In this document: piece by piece, positions 39,242-48,046 of the stretch
How the letters are laid out: every line of letters starts with the position of its first letter
Position numbering within the stretch: the first letter of the stretch is position 1
NCBI GenBank assembly: GCA_035937595.1
Contig: DASZHS010000012.1
Coordinates: 1 to 64,000, forward strand
Length of the DNA: 64,000 nt
Source: Palsa-459 sp035937595
Lineage (GTDB): Bacteria > Actinomycetota > Acidimicrobiia > Acidimicrobiales > RAAP-2
Direction: 5' to 3'
Position numbers and translations under genes: made by a program
Notes under the pieces: generated by a model
Seen by the model: the letters and a program-made list of their open reading frames with translations, nothing else
Databases searched by the model: none
What the model was told of the DNA's origin: nothing

Positions 39242-41794
39242 GTGTCCGACGTGCACGACGAGGGTGGGCGGGCGACGCCCCCGGTCAGCTACGCCGACCT
39301 CATCACGCTCGCCGAGAACCTTCGCTGGACCTGGCACATGGACGTGCGGGCGCTCTTCGAGAGCCTGTTCCCCGAGGTGCGGGCGGAGGAGCTCGAGTGG
39401 CCGCTGCGGCTGCTGCGCGAGCTCGGCGTAGCGGAGATCGAGTCTCGGCTCGCGTCCATGCCCGCCCTCGCCGCCCTCGCGCGCGCCGTCGTCGACGACC
39501 GCTCCGACTACCTCGAGGAGGCGCCGGCAACCTGGTTCCCGACCACGCACGGCGACGCGCCGTCGCTCGAGGTCGCCTTCCTCGCTGCGGAGTTCGCCGT
39601 CACGGACTCGCTCCCGATCTTCGCCGGCGGCCTCGGCGCGATCGCCGGCGAGCAGCTGAAGTCCGCGAGCGCCCTCGGCGTGCCGCTCGTGGGGCTCGGC
39701 CTCTTGTACCGCGAGTCGTCCCACCAGCGCCTCGACGCGGTCGGGAGCCAGCGCGAGTCCTGGGAGGTCCTCGACCCCACCTCGCTCCCCGTCTCGCTCG
39801 TGCGCGGGGCGGACACCGAGCCGGTCACCGTCGACGTGCCCTTCCCCGGCCGCGACGTCGTCGCCCAGGTGTGGTCCGCGCCGGTCGGCCGCACCTGGCT
39901 GTACCTCCTCGACACCGACGTGCCGCAGAATGCGGCGGAGGATCGGGGCATCACCGCCCGGCTGTACGGCGGCTCGCTCGAGACGCGGATCCAACAGGAG
40001 CTCGTGCTCGGCATCGGCGGCATGCGCGCACTGTGGAAGTGCGGGCACCGCCCGAGCGTCCTGCACCTCAACGAGGGCCACACGGCGTTCGCGGCCCTCC
40101 AGCTGATCGCCCAGATCGAGCGCCGCAGCGACGTGCCCTTCGACGTGGCGCGCCGGATCGCCGCCGCCCAGATGATCTTCACCACCCACACCCCGGTGAG
40201 CGCGGGCCACGACTACTTCCCGGTCGCGCTCGCCGCGCCGTACCTCGCCCCCTACGCCCGGCTCCTCGGCCTCTCGGACGAGGCGCTGTTCGCCCTCGGT
40301 CGCTACCGGCCCGAGGACCCGACCGACACGTTCTGTCCCACGGTCCTCGCGCTGCGGCTCTGCGACGCGCGCAACGGCGTGAGCCGGCTGCACGGCGCGG
40401 TCACCCGGCAGCAGTGGGGCGGGCTCTGGCGGCGGCTCCCGACCGACGAAGTGCCGATCTCGCACGTGACCAACGGCGTCCACCTGCAGTCGTGGATCAC
40501 GCCGGAGATCGACCGGCTGCTAGATCGCCAGCTCGGCGAGGAGTGGCGCAAGGTCCCCGGCGAGCCCGAGTCGTGGGCCGCGATGCTCGACGCCGACGAC
40601 GCGGAGCTGTGGCACGCGAGGAACGCCGCGCGCGCGCGGCTCGTCGCCGCCACACGGGAGCGGCGGCTCTCGCTCATCGGGCGTCGCCGATCCGACGCCG
40701 TCGCGATCGACGAGGCCAAGCAGCTCCTCGACCGCGATGCCTTCACGATCGGGTTCGTCGGCAGGTTCGTCGCCTACAAGCGGCCGACGCTCTTCCTGCG
40801 CGACCCCGACCGGCTCGCGCGGCTGCTCTCGGACCCCGATCGTCCCGTCCAGATCGTCTTCGCCGGCAAGGCGCACCCCAACGACGAGCACGGCAAGCGG
40901 TTGCTGCAGACGGTCAACGACTTCGCCCAGCAGCGAGGGTTCACGCGTCGGCTCGTCTTCATCGAGGACTTCGACCTCACCGCGGACCGGGCGATGTCCC
41001 AGGGGGTCGACCTCTGGCTCAACACGCCGCGGCGGCCCCTCGAGGCGTGCGGCATCGGTGGCATGAAGGCCGGGGTCAACGGCGCGCTCAACCTGAGCAC
41101 CCTCGACGGCTGGTGGGACGAGGCGTGGAACGACGCGATGCCCGGTGCGCCGCCCATCGGCTGGTGCATCGGCACCGCGGATGCCTTCGAGGACCACGAC
41201 CTGCAGGACGCCCTCGACGCCGAGTCCCTCTACGACCAGCTCGAGCACGACATCGTGCCGCGGTTCTTCGACCGCGACGCACAGGGCATCCCGCGGCGCT
41301 GGATCGCGTCGGTCCGCCAGTCGATGGCGACGCTGGCCGAGACCTGGCGCTCCCACCGGATGGTCGAGCAGTACGTCGACGACCTCTACCTGCCGGCCGC
41401 CGTGCGCGCGGCGCGCCTGCAGACGAACGGCGCCGCGCGCGCGCGTCGCCTCGCCGCGACGCTCGGGCGCGTGTCGACGGGGTGGCCCCAGGTCCGCCTC
41501 GAGGTGGCGACGTGCACCGTCGCCGACGGCGTGACGACCGTCGACGTCCACGCGCACCTCGGCGAGCTGTCGACGAGGGACGTCACCGTCGACCTGTGGG
41601 TGATGCCGCCCGACGCGCCGGCCTACCCGTTCGCCGCGCACTTCCTCGTAGGCCCGGTGGGCCCCGGTGCGACCGTCGCCTACCGCGCCGTGGCGAGGGT
41701 CGAGCCCGACGCCCGACTCTCGGCTCGCGTGCTCCCGGTCATCGAGGACGCCCCCAGCCGCTTCCTCCCCGGCCTGATCGCCTGGGCCGACTGA
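39242..41794 (+). CDS. glgP: Alpha-glucan phosphorylase, long form
   Basis: An 850-residue GT35 phosphorylase of the DUF3417-containing type (like mycobacterial Rv1328). It releases glucose 1-phosphate from glycogen. The N-terminal domain has LAENLRWTWHMDVRALF, the active-site region EFAVTDSLPIFAGGLGAIAGE, then HLNEGHTAF, TTHTPVSAGHDYF, ISHVTNGVHLQSW and the PLP lysine at residue 609 in GGMKAGVNGALNLS. The motif before it reads EACGIGGMK where the family norm is EASGTSGMK. A beta-rich domain follows from about residue 720. GTG 39242 has AGGAGG 5 bases upstream. It is 2 bases from the malQ-glgB gene, clearly one operon. Confidence 0.92.
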   Translation: MSDVHDEGGRATPPVSYADLITLAENLRWTWHMDVRALFESLFPEVRAEELEWPLRLLRELGVAEIESRLASMPALAALARAVVDDRSDYLEEAPATWFPTTHGDAPSLEVAFLAAEFAVTDSLPIFAGGLGAIAGEQLKSASALGVPLVGLGLLYRESSHQRLDAVGSQRESWEVLDPTSLPVSLVRGADTEPVTVDVPFPGRDVVAQVWSAPVGRTWLYLLDTDVPQNAAEDRGITARLYGGSLETRIQQELVLGIGGMRALWKCGHRPSVLHLNEGHTAFAALQLIAQIERRSDVPFDVARRIAAAQMIFTTHTPVSAGHDYFPVALAAPYLAPYARLLGLSDEALFALGRYRPEDPTDTFCPTVLALRLCDARNGVSRLHGAVTRQQWGGLWRRLPTDEVPISHVTNGVHLQSWITPEIDRLLDRQLGEEWRKVPGEPESWAAMLDADDAELWHARNAARARLVAATRERRLSLIGRRRSDAVAIDEAKQLLDRDAFTIGFVGRFVAYKRPTLFLRDPDRLARLLSDPDRPVQIVFAGKAHPNDEHGKRLLQTVNDFAQQRGFTRRLVFIEDFDLTADRAMSQGVDLWLNTPRRPLEACGIGGMKAGVNGALNLSTLDGWWDEAWNDAMPGAPPIGWCIGTADAFEDHDLQDALDAESLYDQLEHDIVPRFFDRDAQGIPRRWIASVRQSMATLAETWRSHRMVEQYVDDLYLPAAVRAARLQTNGAARARRLAATLGRVSTGWPQVRLEVATCTVADGVTTVDVHAHLGELSTRDVTVDLWVMPPDAPAYPFAAHFLVGPVGPGATVAYRAVARVEPDARLSARVLPVIEDAPSRFLPGLIAWAD

Positions 41795-41796
41795 CC

Positions 41797-44700
41797 GTGG
41801 ACGCCGACGACGAGGCGCTGAGCCGCGAGCTGCGCGCGCTCGCCGACGCCCACGGGGTCACCGCCTCGTACCTCGACCACGGCGGCGTCCAGCGCACCGC
41901 GCCCCGCTCGTCGGTCCTCGCCGTCCTCGAGGCGCTCGGCGTCGAGGGGGCGGTCGACGATCCCGCGGGCGCCCTCGCCGCACACGCCGCGACGCCCGGC
42001 CTGCTCGACGCCGTCGTGGTGCTCGAGGGTGGCGAGGCACCGACGTCCGTGCCCGTCGCCGTGCGGCCGGGCACGCGCGCGCTCGAGTGCGAGCTCGTGA
42101 CCGAGGACGGCGAGGCGACGGGGTGGCGCGCACCGCTCGGTGACGACGCGTCGCACCCAGGAGGCGTGGTCACGAGGGCCCTCGCGCTGCCGCGGCCGCT
42201 CGCCGCGGGGTACCACGCCCTCACGGTCCGCGACGGCGCACAGGCGTCGAGCGCGCACGTCCTCGCGCGGCCCGCCGGTGGCGCCCGTGGGCGGTTCGAC
42301 GACGCCTGGCGCGCCGTCGGGATCGCCGCGCCGCTGTTCACCCTGCACTCCGAGCGCAGCTGGGGCTGCGGCGACCTCACCGACCTCGACGAGCTCGCCG
42401 GGCTCGCCGCGCCGCACGGGGCCTCGGTCGTCGCCACGCTGCCGCTGCTGGCCGGCTTCGGGCCGACCCCGTTCGACCCGAGCCCCTACCTGCCGGTGAG
42501 CCGGCAGTTCTGGCACGAGCGGTGGCTCGACGTGGACGCGGCGCTCGACGCGCTCGGCGCCGACGACCTCGCAGGGCTCGCGGCCGACGCGCGACGCCGC
42601 GCCCGCGCCGCCGCCGACGCCGCGCACCCCTACGTGGACGGCGAGGGGTCGATGCGCGCCCAGCGCGAGGTCCTCGAGGCCGCCGTGGCGGGGCTGGGCG
42701 ACGCCCCGCACGTCCGCGCGGCGCGCACCGCGTACCTCGCGGACCGGCCGTCCGTGGCGGACTACGCGCGCTTCCGTGCGGCCGGCGAGCGCCACGGGAT
42801 CGACTGGACACGCTGGCCCGCGGCGCTGCGCGACGGCCGCATCCGCGACGGCGACGTCGACGCCGCGGTCGTCGAGTACCACGAGACGGCCCAGTGGCTG
42901 GCCGACACCCAGCTGCGCGCGCTGGTGGAGCGGCTCGCCCGTCGCGGCCAGGTGCTCGCCTTGGACCTGCCGCTCGGCGCCCACTCACGCGGCTACGACG
43001 TCTGGCGCCACCAGGACCAGTTCCTCCAGGGCCTCTCCGTCGGCGCGCCCCCCGACCGCTTCTTCCCGCGCGGCCAGGTCTGGGGCTTCCCGCCGCCGCG
43101 CGTGCACGCGGCCCGAGCCGACGGCCACGCGCTGTTCCGCGCCGCGCTCGTCCACCACCTGAACGTGGCCGGCATGCTCCGCATCGACCACGTCCTCGGG
43201 ACCCAGCGGCTCTTCTGCATCCCCGACGGCATGCGGGCGAGCGACGGCCTGTACGTCCGCATGCCGCTCGAAGAGCTGCTCGCCGTCGTCGCGATCGAGG
43301 CGCAGCGCCACCGCGCGGCGATCGTGGGCGAGGACCTCGGCACGGTCGACGCCGCCGTGCGCCGCGCGATGCAGCGCGACGGCGTGCGGCGCACCTCGGT
43401 CGTCGAGCTCGCGATCAAGCCGGCCGGCACGGACCCCTTCGTCCCGCCGCCGGCCGGCGCCGTCGCGTCGTTCTCGACGCACGACCTCCCCACCTTCGAG
43501 GGGTGGTGGCGGTGCCGGGACGTCGACGAGCGCGTCTCGCTCGGGCAGGTCGACGCGGCGACGGGCGCCGAGATGCGCGCCAAGCGCCTCACCGAGCGGG
43601 CGCGGCTCGCGACGCTCGTCGGCGGGACCGCGGCGGCGGCGGAAATCGACGTGCCCGACGACCCGCCGCCGTCGGGCCTCCTCGTGGCCGCGAACCGGGT
43701 GCTCGCCGACGGCGAGGCCGGCGTCGTCGTCCTGCAGCTCGACGACGTGCTCGGCGAGCGCGAGGCGGTGAACCTGCCGGGCACCTCGACCGAGCGCCGC
43801 AACTGGCAGCGCCGGACCGCGCTCTCGCTCGAGGCGGTGCGCGAGGACCCCCGGCTCGCCCGCGCGCTCGACGACGTGCACGCGCGCCGCCCCGAGCCCG
43901 AGGCGGCCACGGCCCGCGCCGGCGTGACCGTGGCCACCCGCTACGGCGTCACCCGGTTCGACGACCGCGACGAGGCCCGATTCGTCGCGGGGCGGCACGC
44001 CCGTCTGTTCGACCACCTCGGCGCGCACCCGATGGAGGTCGACGGCCAGCCCGGGACGTACTTCGCCGTGTGGGCGCCGAGCGCCGCGTGGGTGGAGGTC
44101 GTGGGCGACTTCAACGGCTGGGACGGCCACCGCCACCCGCTCGCACGGCGCGAGGCGTCGGGGATCTGGGAGGGGTTCGTCCCCGACGTGGGGTCCGGCG
44201 AGCGGTACAAGTTCCGGCTCGCCTCCACCCTCGGCGGCGACGTGCTGGACAAGGCCGACCCGTTCGCCCGCCAAGCCGAGCTCCCCCCTCGGACCGCCTC
44301 GATCGTCCACGTGGCCGACCACGCCTGGGGCGACGCCGCCTGGATGGCGGCGCGCACGGCGCGCCAGGCGACGAGCGCGCCGATCTCGGTCTACGAGGTC
44401 CACCTCGGGTCGTGGCGACGCGACCCCGATGACCCGTCGCGGCTGTACTCCTACGGCGAGCTCGCGCCGCTCCTCGCGGCGCACGTCGCCGAGCTCGGCT
44501 GCACCCACGTCGAGCTGCTGCCGGTGATGGAGCACCCCTACTACCAGTCCTGGGGCTACCAGCTCTCGGGGTACTTCGCGCCGACCGCGCGCTACGGGAG
44601 CCCCGACGACTTCGCCGCCTTCGTCGACGAGCTGCACCGCGCGGGGATCGGCGTGCTCCTCGACTGGGTGCCCGGCCACTTCCCCGACGACGAGTTCGCC

Positions 44701-45837
44701 CTCGGCTGCTTCGACGGGACGCACCTCTTCGAGCACCCGGACCCGAGGATGCGCGTGCACCCCGACTGGCACAGCCTCATCTTCAACTACGCCCGCGGCG
44801 AGGTGCGCTCGTTCCTCATGAGCGCGGCGTGCTGGTGGCTCGAGCGGTACCACGCCGACGGCCTGCGCTTCGACGCCGTCGCGTCCATGCTGTACCTCGA
44901 CTTCTCCCGCGGGGACGGGGAGTGGGTGCCCAACCACCTCGGCGGCAACGAGAACCTCGACGCCGTCGCGCTGCTGCGGGCGTGCAACGAGGAGATCCAC
45001 CGGTCCTATCCCGGGGCAATCACGGTGGCGGAGGAGTCGACGGCGTGGCCGGGCGTCACCGCCCCGGTACGAGACGGTGGCCTCGGGTTCGACTACAAGT
45101 GGGATCTCGGCTGGATGCACGACACGCTCGACTACCTGCACACCGACCCCGCGCACCGCGGCGAGCGTCGCGACCGGCTCACCTTCCGGTCGGTGTACGC
45201 CACCTCCGAGCAGTTCGTCCTCCCGCTCTCCCACGACGAGGTCGTGCACGGGAAGGGGTCGCTCTACACCCAGATGGCCGGTGCGGACGATCGCGAGCGG
45301 CTGGCCAACCTCCGCCTGCTGTTCGGGCTCCAGCTGCTCCAGCCGGGCAAGAAGCTCCTCTTCATGGGCGACGAGTTCGGCCAGGTCCGCGAGTGGGGCG
45401 TCGACCGCGCCCTCGACTGGGCGCTGCTCGACGATCCCGGGCACGCCGGGCTGGCCGCCCTCGCGCGGCACCTCGCTGCCCTCTACGCCACCTCGACACC
45501 ACTCCACGGCGACGACCTCGAGGACCGCGGGTTCCGCTGGCTCGACGCGGACGAGCACGCGCGCCGGGTCTTCGCCGTCGAACGCCGCGACGGGCGCGGC
45601 GCCCACCTGGTGGCCGTCTGCAACGCGGGGACCGACCCCCAGACGGGCTACGTGGTCGGGCTCCCGACCGGGGGGACCTGGCAGCTCGCGTGCTCGAGCG
45701 ACGAGGAGCGATTCGGCGGGACCGGGCACCCCGTGGTGCCCTCGCTGGCCGCCGCCGACGTCCCCTGGCAAGGTCGTCGCTGGTCCGCGGCCGTCGACGT
45801 CCCAGCCCTCGGGTTTGTCATCTATGCACCCGGGTAG
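41797..45837 (+). CDS. Fused 4-alpha-glucanotransferase (MalQ) and 1,4-alpha-glucan branching enzyme (GlgB)
   Basis: One uninterrupted frame of 1,346 residues with two complete enzymes. Residues 1 to about 700 are a GH77 amylomaltase: PLFTLHSERSWGCGDLTD, the nucleophile Asp464 in MLRIDHVLG, the acid/base Glu512 in IVGEDLGTV, and STHDLPTFEGWW. After an Ala/Arg-rich joint, residues about 720-1346 are a GH13 branching enzyme with a CBM48 module (TYFAVWAPSAAWVEVVGDFNGW), PVMEHPYYQSWGYQ, the nucleophile Asp1026 in DGLRFDAVASM, the acid/base Glu1079 in TVAEESTAWPGVT and LPLSHDEVVHGKGSL. It would transfer glucan chains and create alpha-1,6 branches. It starts at GTG 41797, 2 bases after glgP. Confidence 0.95.
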   Translation: MDADDEALSRELRALADAHGVTASYLDHGGVQRTAPRSSVLAVLEALGVEGAVDDPAGALAAHAATPGLLDAVVVLEGGEAPTSVPVAVRPGTRALECELVTEDGEATGWRAPLGDDASHPGGVVTRALALPRPLAAGYHALTVRDGAQASSAHVLARPAGGARGRFDDAWRAVGIAAPLFTLHSERSWGCGDLTDLDELAGLAAPHGASVVATLPLLAGFGPTPFDPSPYLPVSRQFWHERWLDVDAALDALGADDLAGLAADARRRARAAADAAHPYVDGEGSMRAQREVLEAAVAGLGDAPHVRAARTAYLADRPSVADYARFRAAGERHGIDWTRWPAALRDGRIRDGDVDAAVVEYHETAQWLADTQLRALVERLARRGQVLALDLPLGAHSRGYDVWRHQDQFLQGLSVGAPPDRFFPRGQVWGFPPPRVHAARADGHALFRAALVHHLNVAGMLRIDHVLGTQRLFCIPDGMRASDGLYVRMPLEELLAVVAIEAQRHRAAIVGEDLGTVDAAVRRAMQRDGVRRTSVVELAIKPAGTDPFVPPPAGAVASFSTHDLPTFEGWWRCRDVDERVSLGQVDAATGAEMRAKRLTERARLATLVGGTAAAAEIDVPDDPPPSGLLVAANRVLADGEAGVVVLQLDDVLGEREAVNLPGTSTERRNWQRRTALSLEAVREDPRLARALDDVHARRPEPEAATARAGVTVATRYGVTRFDDRDEARFVAGRHARLFDHLGAHPMEVDGQPGTYFAVWAPSAAWVEVVGDFNGWDGHRHPLARREASGIWEGFVPDVGSGERYKFRLASTLGGDVLDKADPFARQAELPPRTASIVHVADHAWGDAAWMAARTARQATSAPISVYEVHLGSWRRDPDDPSRLYSYGELAPLLAAHVAELGCTHVELLPVMEHPYYQSWGYQLSGYFAPTARYGSPDDFAAFVDELHRAGIGVLLDWVPGHFPDDEFALGCFDGTHLFEHPDPRMRVHPDWHSLIFNYARGEVRSFLMSAACWWLERYHADGLRFDAVASMLYLDFSRGDGEWVPNHLGGNENLDAVALLRACNEEIHRSYPGAITVAEESTAWPGVTAPVRDGGLGFDYKWDLGWMHDTLDYLHTDPAHRGERRDRLTFRSVYATSEQFVLPLSHDEVVHGKGSLYTQMAGADDRERLANLRLLFGLQLLQPGKKLLFMGDEFGQVREWGVDRALDWALLDDPGHAGLAALARHLAALYATSTPLHGDDLEDRGFRWLDADEHARRVFAVERRDGRGAHLVAVCNAGTDPQTGYVVGLPTGGTWQLACSSDEERFGGTGHPVVPSLAAADVPWQGRRWSAAVDVPALGFVIYAPG

Positions 45838-45840
45838 CGG

Positions 45841-45860
45841 CGTGCGCCAGTTTGCGCACG
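45841..45860. promoter_or_regulatory. Perfect inverted repeat between malQ-glgB and the second glgP
   Basis: CGTGCGC - CAGTTT - GCGCACG is a 7-bp perfect palindrome with a 6-base spacer, starting 4 bases after the stop codon and ending 8 bases before a TAACTT hexamer (45869-45874) that lies 9 bases from ATG 45884. It could be a terminator hairpin for the upstream gene or an operator for the downstream one. Confidence 0.4.
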
Positions 45861-45883
45861 AGGTCCACTAACTTCGTCGGTCC

Positions 45884-48046
45884 ATGGCGTTCCGACCCGG
45901 TGCGGACGCCGACGTGCCCCACGACGGCTCGCGCGACGTGGCGCGTGCGATCGCTCGCCTGGCGCGCCGGCTCCCCGAGCCCCTCCAGCCGCTGGCGACG
46001 ATCGCCTACAACTACCGCTGGTCCTGGACGCCCGACGGCCGTGAGCTGTTCCGCGCGCTCGGCGCGCACCGCTTCACGCTCGCCAACGAGAACCCGGTCC
46101 GCTTCCTGCGCGACCTGCTGGAGCCGGACCTGCTGGCCGCGGCGACCGACGGGGCGTACCTCGACCGCGTCGAGCGCGTCGCCGCCGAGCTCACGACCGA
46201 CCTCGCGAGGCCGGACCAGGACCTCGGACCGGGCGGACCGATCGCCTTCCTCTGCGCAGAGTTCGGCGTGCACCGCTCGCTGCCGGTCTACTCGGGCGGC
46301 CTCGGCGTCCTCGCCGGCGACCTGCTGAAGGAGGCGTCGGACCAAGCGCTGCCGTTTCTCGGCGTGGGGCTCTTGTACCGCCGCGGCTACTTCCACCAGC
46401 GCATGGACCTGTCGGGCTGGCAGCAGGAGTACTGGATCGAGTCGGACCCGAACGTGCTCCCCGCGGTGCGCGTCACCGGGTCCGACGGCGCGCCGCTCAC
46501 GATCACCGTGCCCATCTGGGACGGCGAGCTGTCCGCGCACGTGTGGCGCTGCGACGTGGGTCGCGTCCCGCTCTACCTCCTCGACGCCGAGATCGGCGAG
46601 AACAGCCCGCTGCAGCGGTGGGTCACCGCGCGCCTCTACGAGGGCAACCGCTCCATCCGTCTCGCCCAGTACGCCCTGCTCGGCGTGGGCGCGGTCCGGG
46701 CGCTCGAGAAGATGGGCATCGCGCCGTCGCTGTACCACCTGAACGAGGGCCACGCCGCCCTCGCCACGCTGGCCGTCGCGGCGCAGGAGGTCGGCGACGA
46801 GCCGACGCACTGCGGCGACGCCATCGAGCGCGCCCGGCGCTTCTTCGTCTTCACGACGCACACCCCGGTCCCCGCGGGCAACGAGGTCTACGGGCGCGAG
46901 GAGGTGCTGAGCGTCCTCGGCCGGCTGTTCTGGGAGCTCAACTTCGACCCGCACGAGGTCCTCGCGCTCGGGCGCACCCACACCGCGTCGGCGGACGAGG
47001 GCACCGGCCTCACGCCGCTCGCGATCCGCGGCTCTCGCTCGACGAACGCCGTCAGCCAGCGCCACGGTGTGATCGCGCGCGCGATGTGGCACGAGATGTT
47101 CCCCCTCGGCAGCACCGACGACGTCCCCATCAGCCACGTGACGAACGCCGTGCACCTGCCGACGTGGATGGCGCCGCCGATGCGCGAGCTGCTCACGGAG
47201 ACCTTCGGCGAGGGCTGGGAGCGCCACGCGAGCGACCCGATCATGTGGAAGCAGGTCGACGACATCGAGGACCAGCGGCTCTGGGACGTGCGGTGCACGC
47301 AGCGCGAGCAGCTCGTCTACGCCGTGCGACGTAAGGTCGTCGTCGACCGCCTCTCGCGCGGCGAGGACATCGACTTCGTCCAGGCCGCGCGCGAGGCCTT
47401 CGACGAGACCTACCTCACGGTGGGGTTCGCGCGACGCCTCGCGACCTACAAGCGGCTCAACCTCCTCGTCCACAACGCCGAGCGGGCCCTCGCGCTCCTC
47501 GACCACGACCGGCCGCTCCAGTTCGTCTTCGCCGGCAAGGCGCACCCGCTCGACGACGCCGCCAAGGCCTTCGCCCAGCGGATGTTCGACCTGAAGCGCG
47601 TCCCCGAGGTCGGCAACAAGGTCGTCTTCTTGGAGGACTACGACCTGAGCGCGGCGACGACGGCCGTCGCGGGCTGCGACGTGTGGCTCAACCTCCCCCG
47701 GCCGCCCCTCGAGGCGAGCGGGACGAGCGGGATGAAGGCCGCCCTCAACGGGTGCCTCAACCTGAGCGTCCTCGACGGGTGGTGGATGGAGGCCTACGAC
47801 GGGACGAACGGCTGGGCGATCGACGGGAGCGTCGACCCCGACGAGAGCGCGAAGGACGAGCGCGACGCCCAGGCGCTGTACGACCTCGTCGACAACGAGG
47901 TGAAGCCCCTCTTCTACGATCGCGGCCCCGACGACGTTCCGACGGGCTGGCTCGAGCGCGTCCGCGCCTCGCTCCGGACCCTGGGGCCGCGGTTCTGCGG
48001 CGCCCGGATGCTCGACGACTACGTGCGCCAGATCTACCGGCGCTAG
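45884..48046 (+). CDS. glgP: Alpha-glucan phosphorylase, short form
   Basis: A 720-residue GT35 phosphorylase, paralogous to the gene at 39242 but without the C-terminal extra domain. It keeps the canonical pocket: EFGVHRSLPVYSGGLGVLAGD, HLNEGHAAL, TTHTPVPAGNEVY, ISHVTNAVHLPTW, RRLATYKRLNLL, and EASGTSGMKAALNG with the PLP lysine at residue 618. It also has DGWWMEAYDGTNGWAIDG. It probably degrades glycogen or maltodextrin to glucose 1-phosphate, which the nearby ROK kinase does not need. ATG 45884. Its stop directly abuts the convergent glgX. Confidence 0.92.
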   Translation: MAFRPGADADVPHDGSRDVARAIARLARRLPEPLQPLATIAYNYRWSWTPDGRELFRALGAHRFTLANENPVRFLRDLLEPDLLAAATDGAYLDRVERVAAELTTDLARPDQDLGPGGPIAFLCAEFGVHRSLPVYSGGLGVLAGDLLKEASDQALPFLGVGLLYRRGYFHQRMDLSGWQQEYWIESDPNVLPAVRVTGSDGAPLTITVPIWDGELSAHVWRCDVGRVPLYLLDAEIGENSPLQRWVTARLYEGNRSIRLAQYALLGVGAVRALEKMGIAPSLYHLNEGHAALATLAVAAQEVGDEPTHCGDAIERARRFFVFTTHTPVPAGNEVYGREEVLSVLGRLFWELNFDPHEVLALGRTHTASADEGTGLTPLAIRGSRSTNAVSQRHGVIARAMWHEMFPLGSTDDVPISHVTNAVHLPTWMAPPMRELLTETFGEGWERHASDPIMWKQVDDIEDQRLWDVRCTQREQLVYAVRRKVVVDRLSRGEDIDFVQAAREAFDETYLTVGFARRLATYKRLNLLVHNAERALALLDHDRPLQFVFAGKAHPLDDAAKAFAQRMFDLKRVPEVGNKVVFLEDYDLSAATTAVAGCDVWLNLPRPPLEASGTSGMKAALNGCLNLSVLDGWWMEAYDGTNGWAIDGSVDPDESAKDERDAQALYDLVDNEVKPLFYDRGPDDVPTGWLERVRASLRTLGPRFCGARMLDDYVRQIYRR

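Noticed and set aside
42985..45771. Long minus-strand open frame of over 900 codons opposite the malQ-glgB gene
   Set aside because: Same GC artefact; the plus-strand frame has full GH77 and GH13 catalytic motifs while the antisense product has none.
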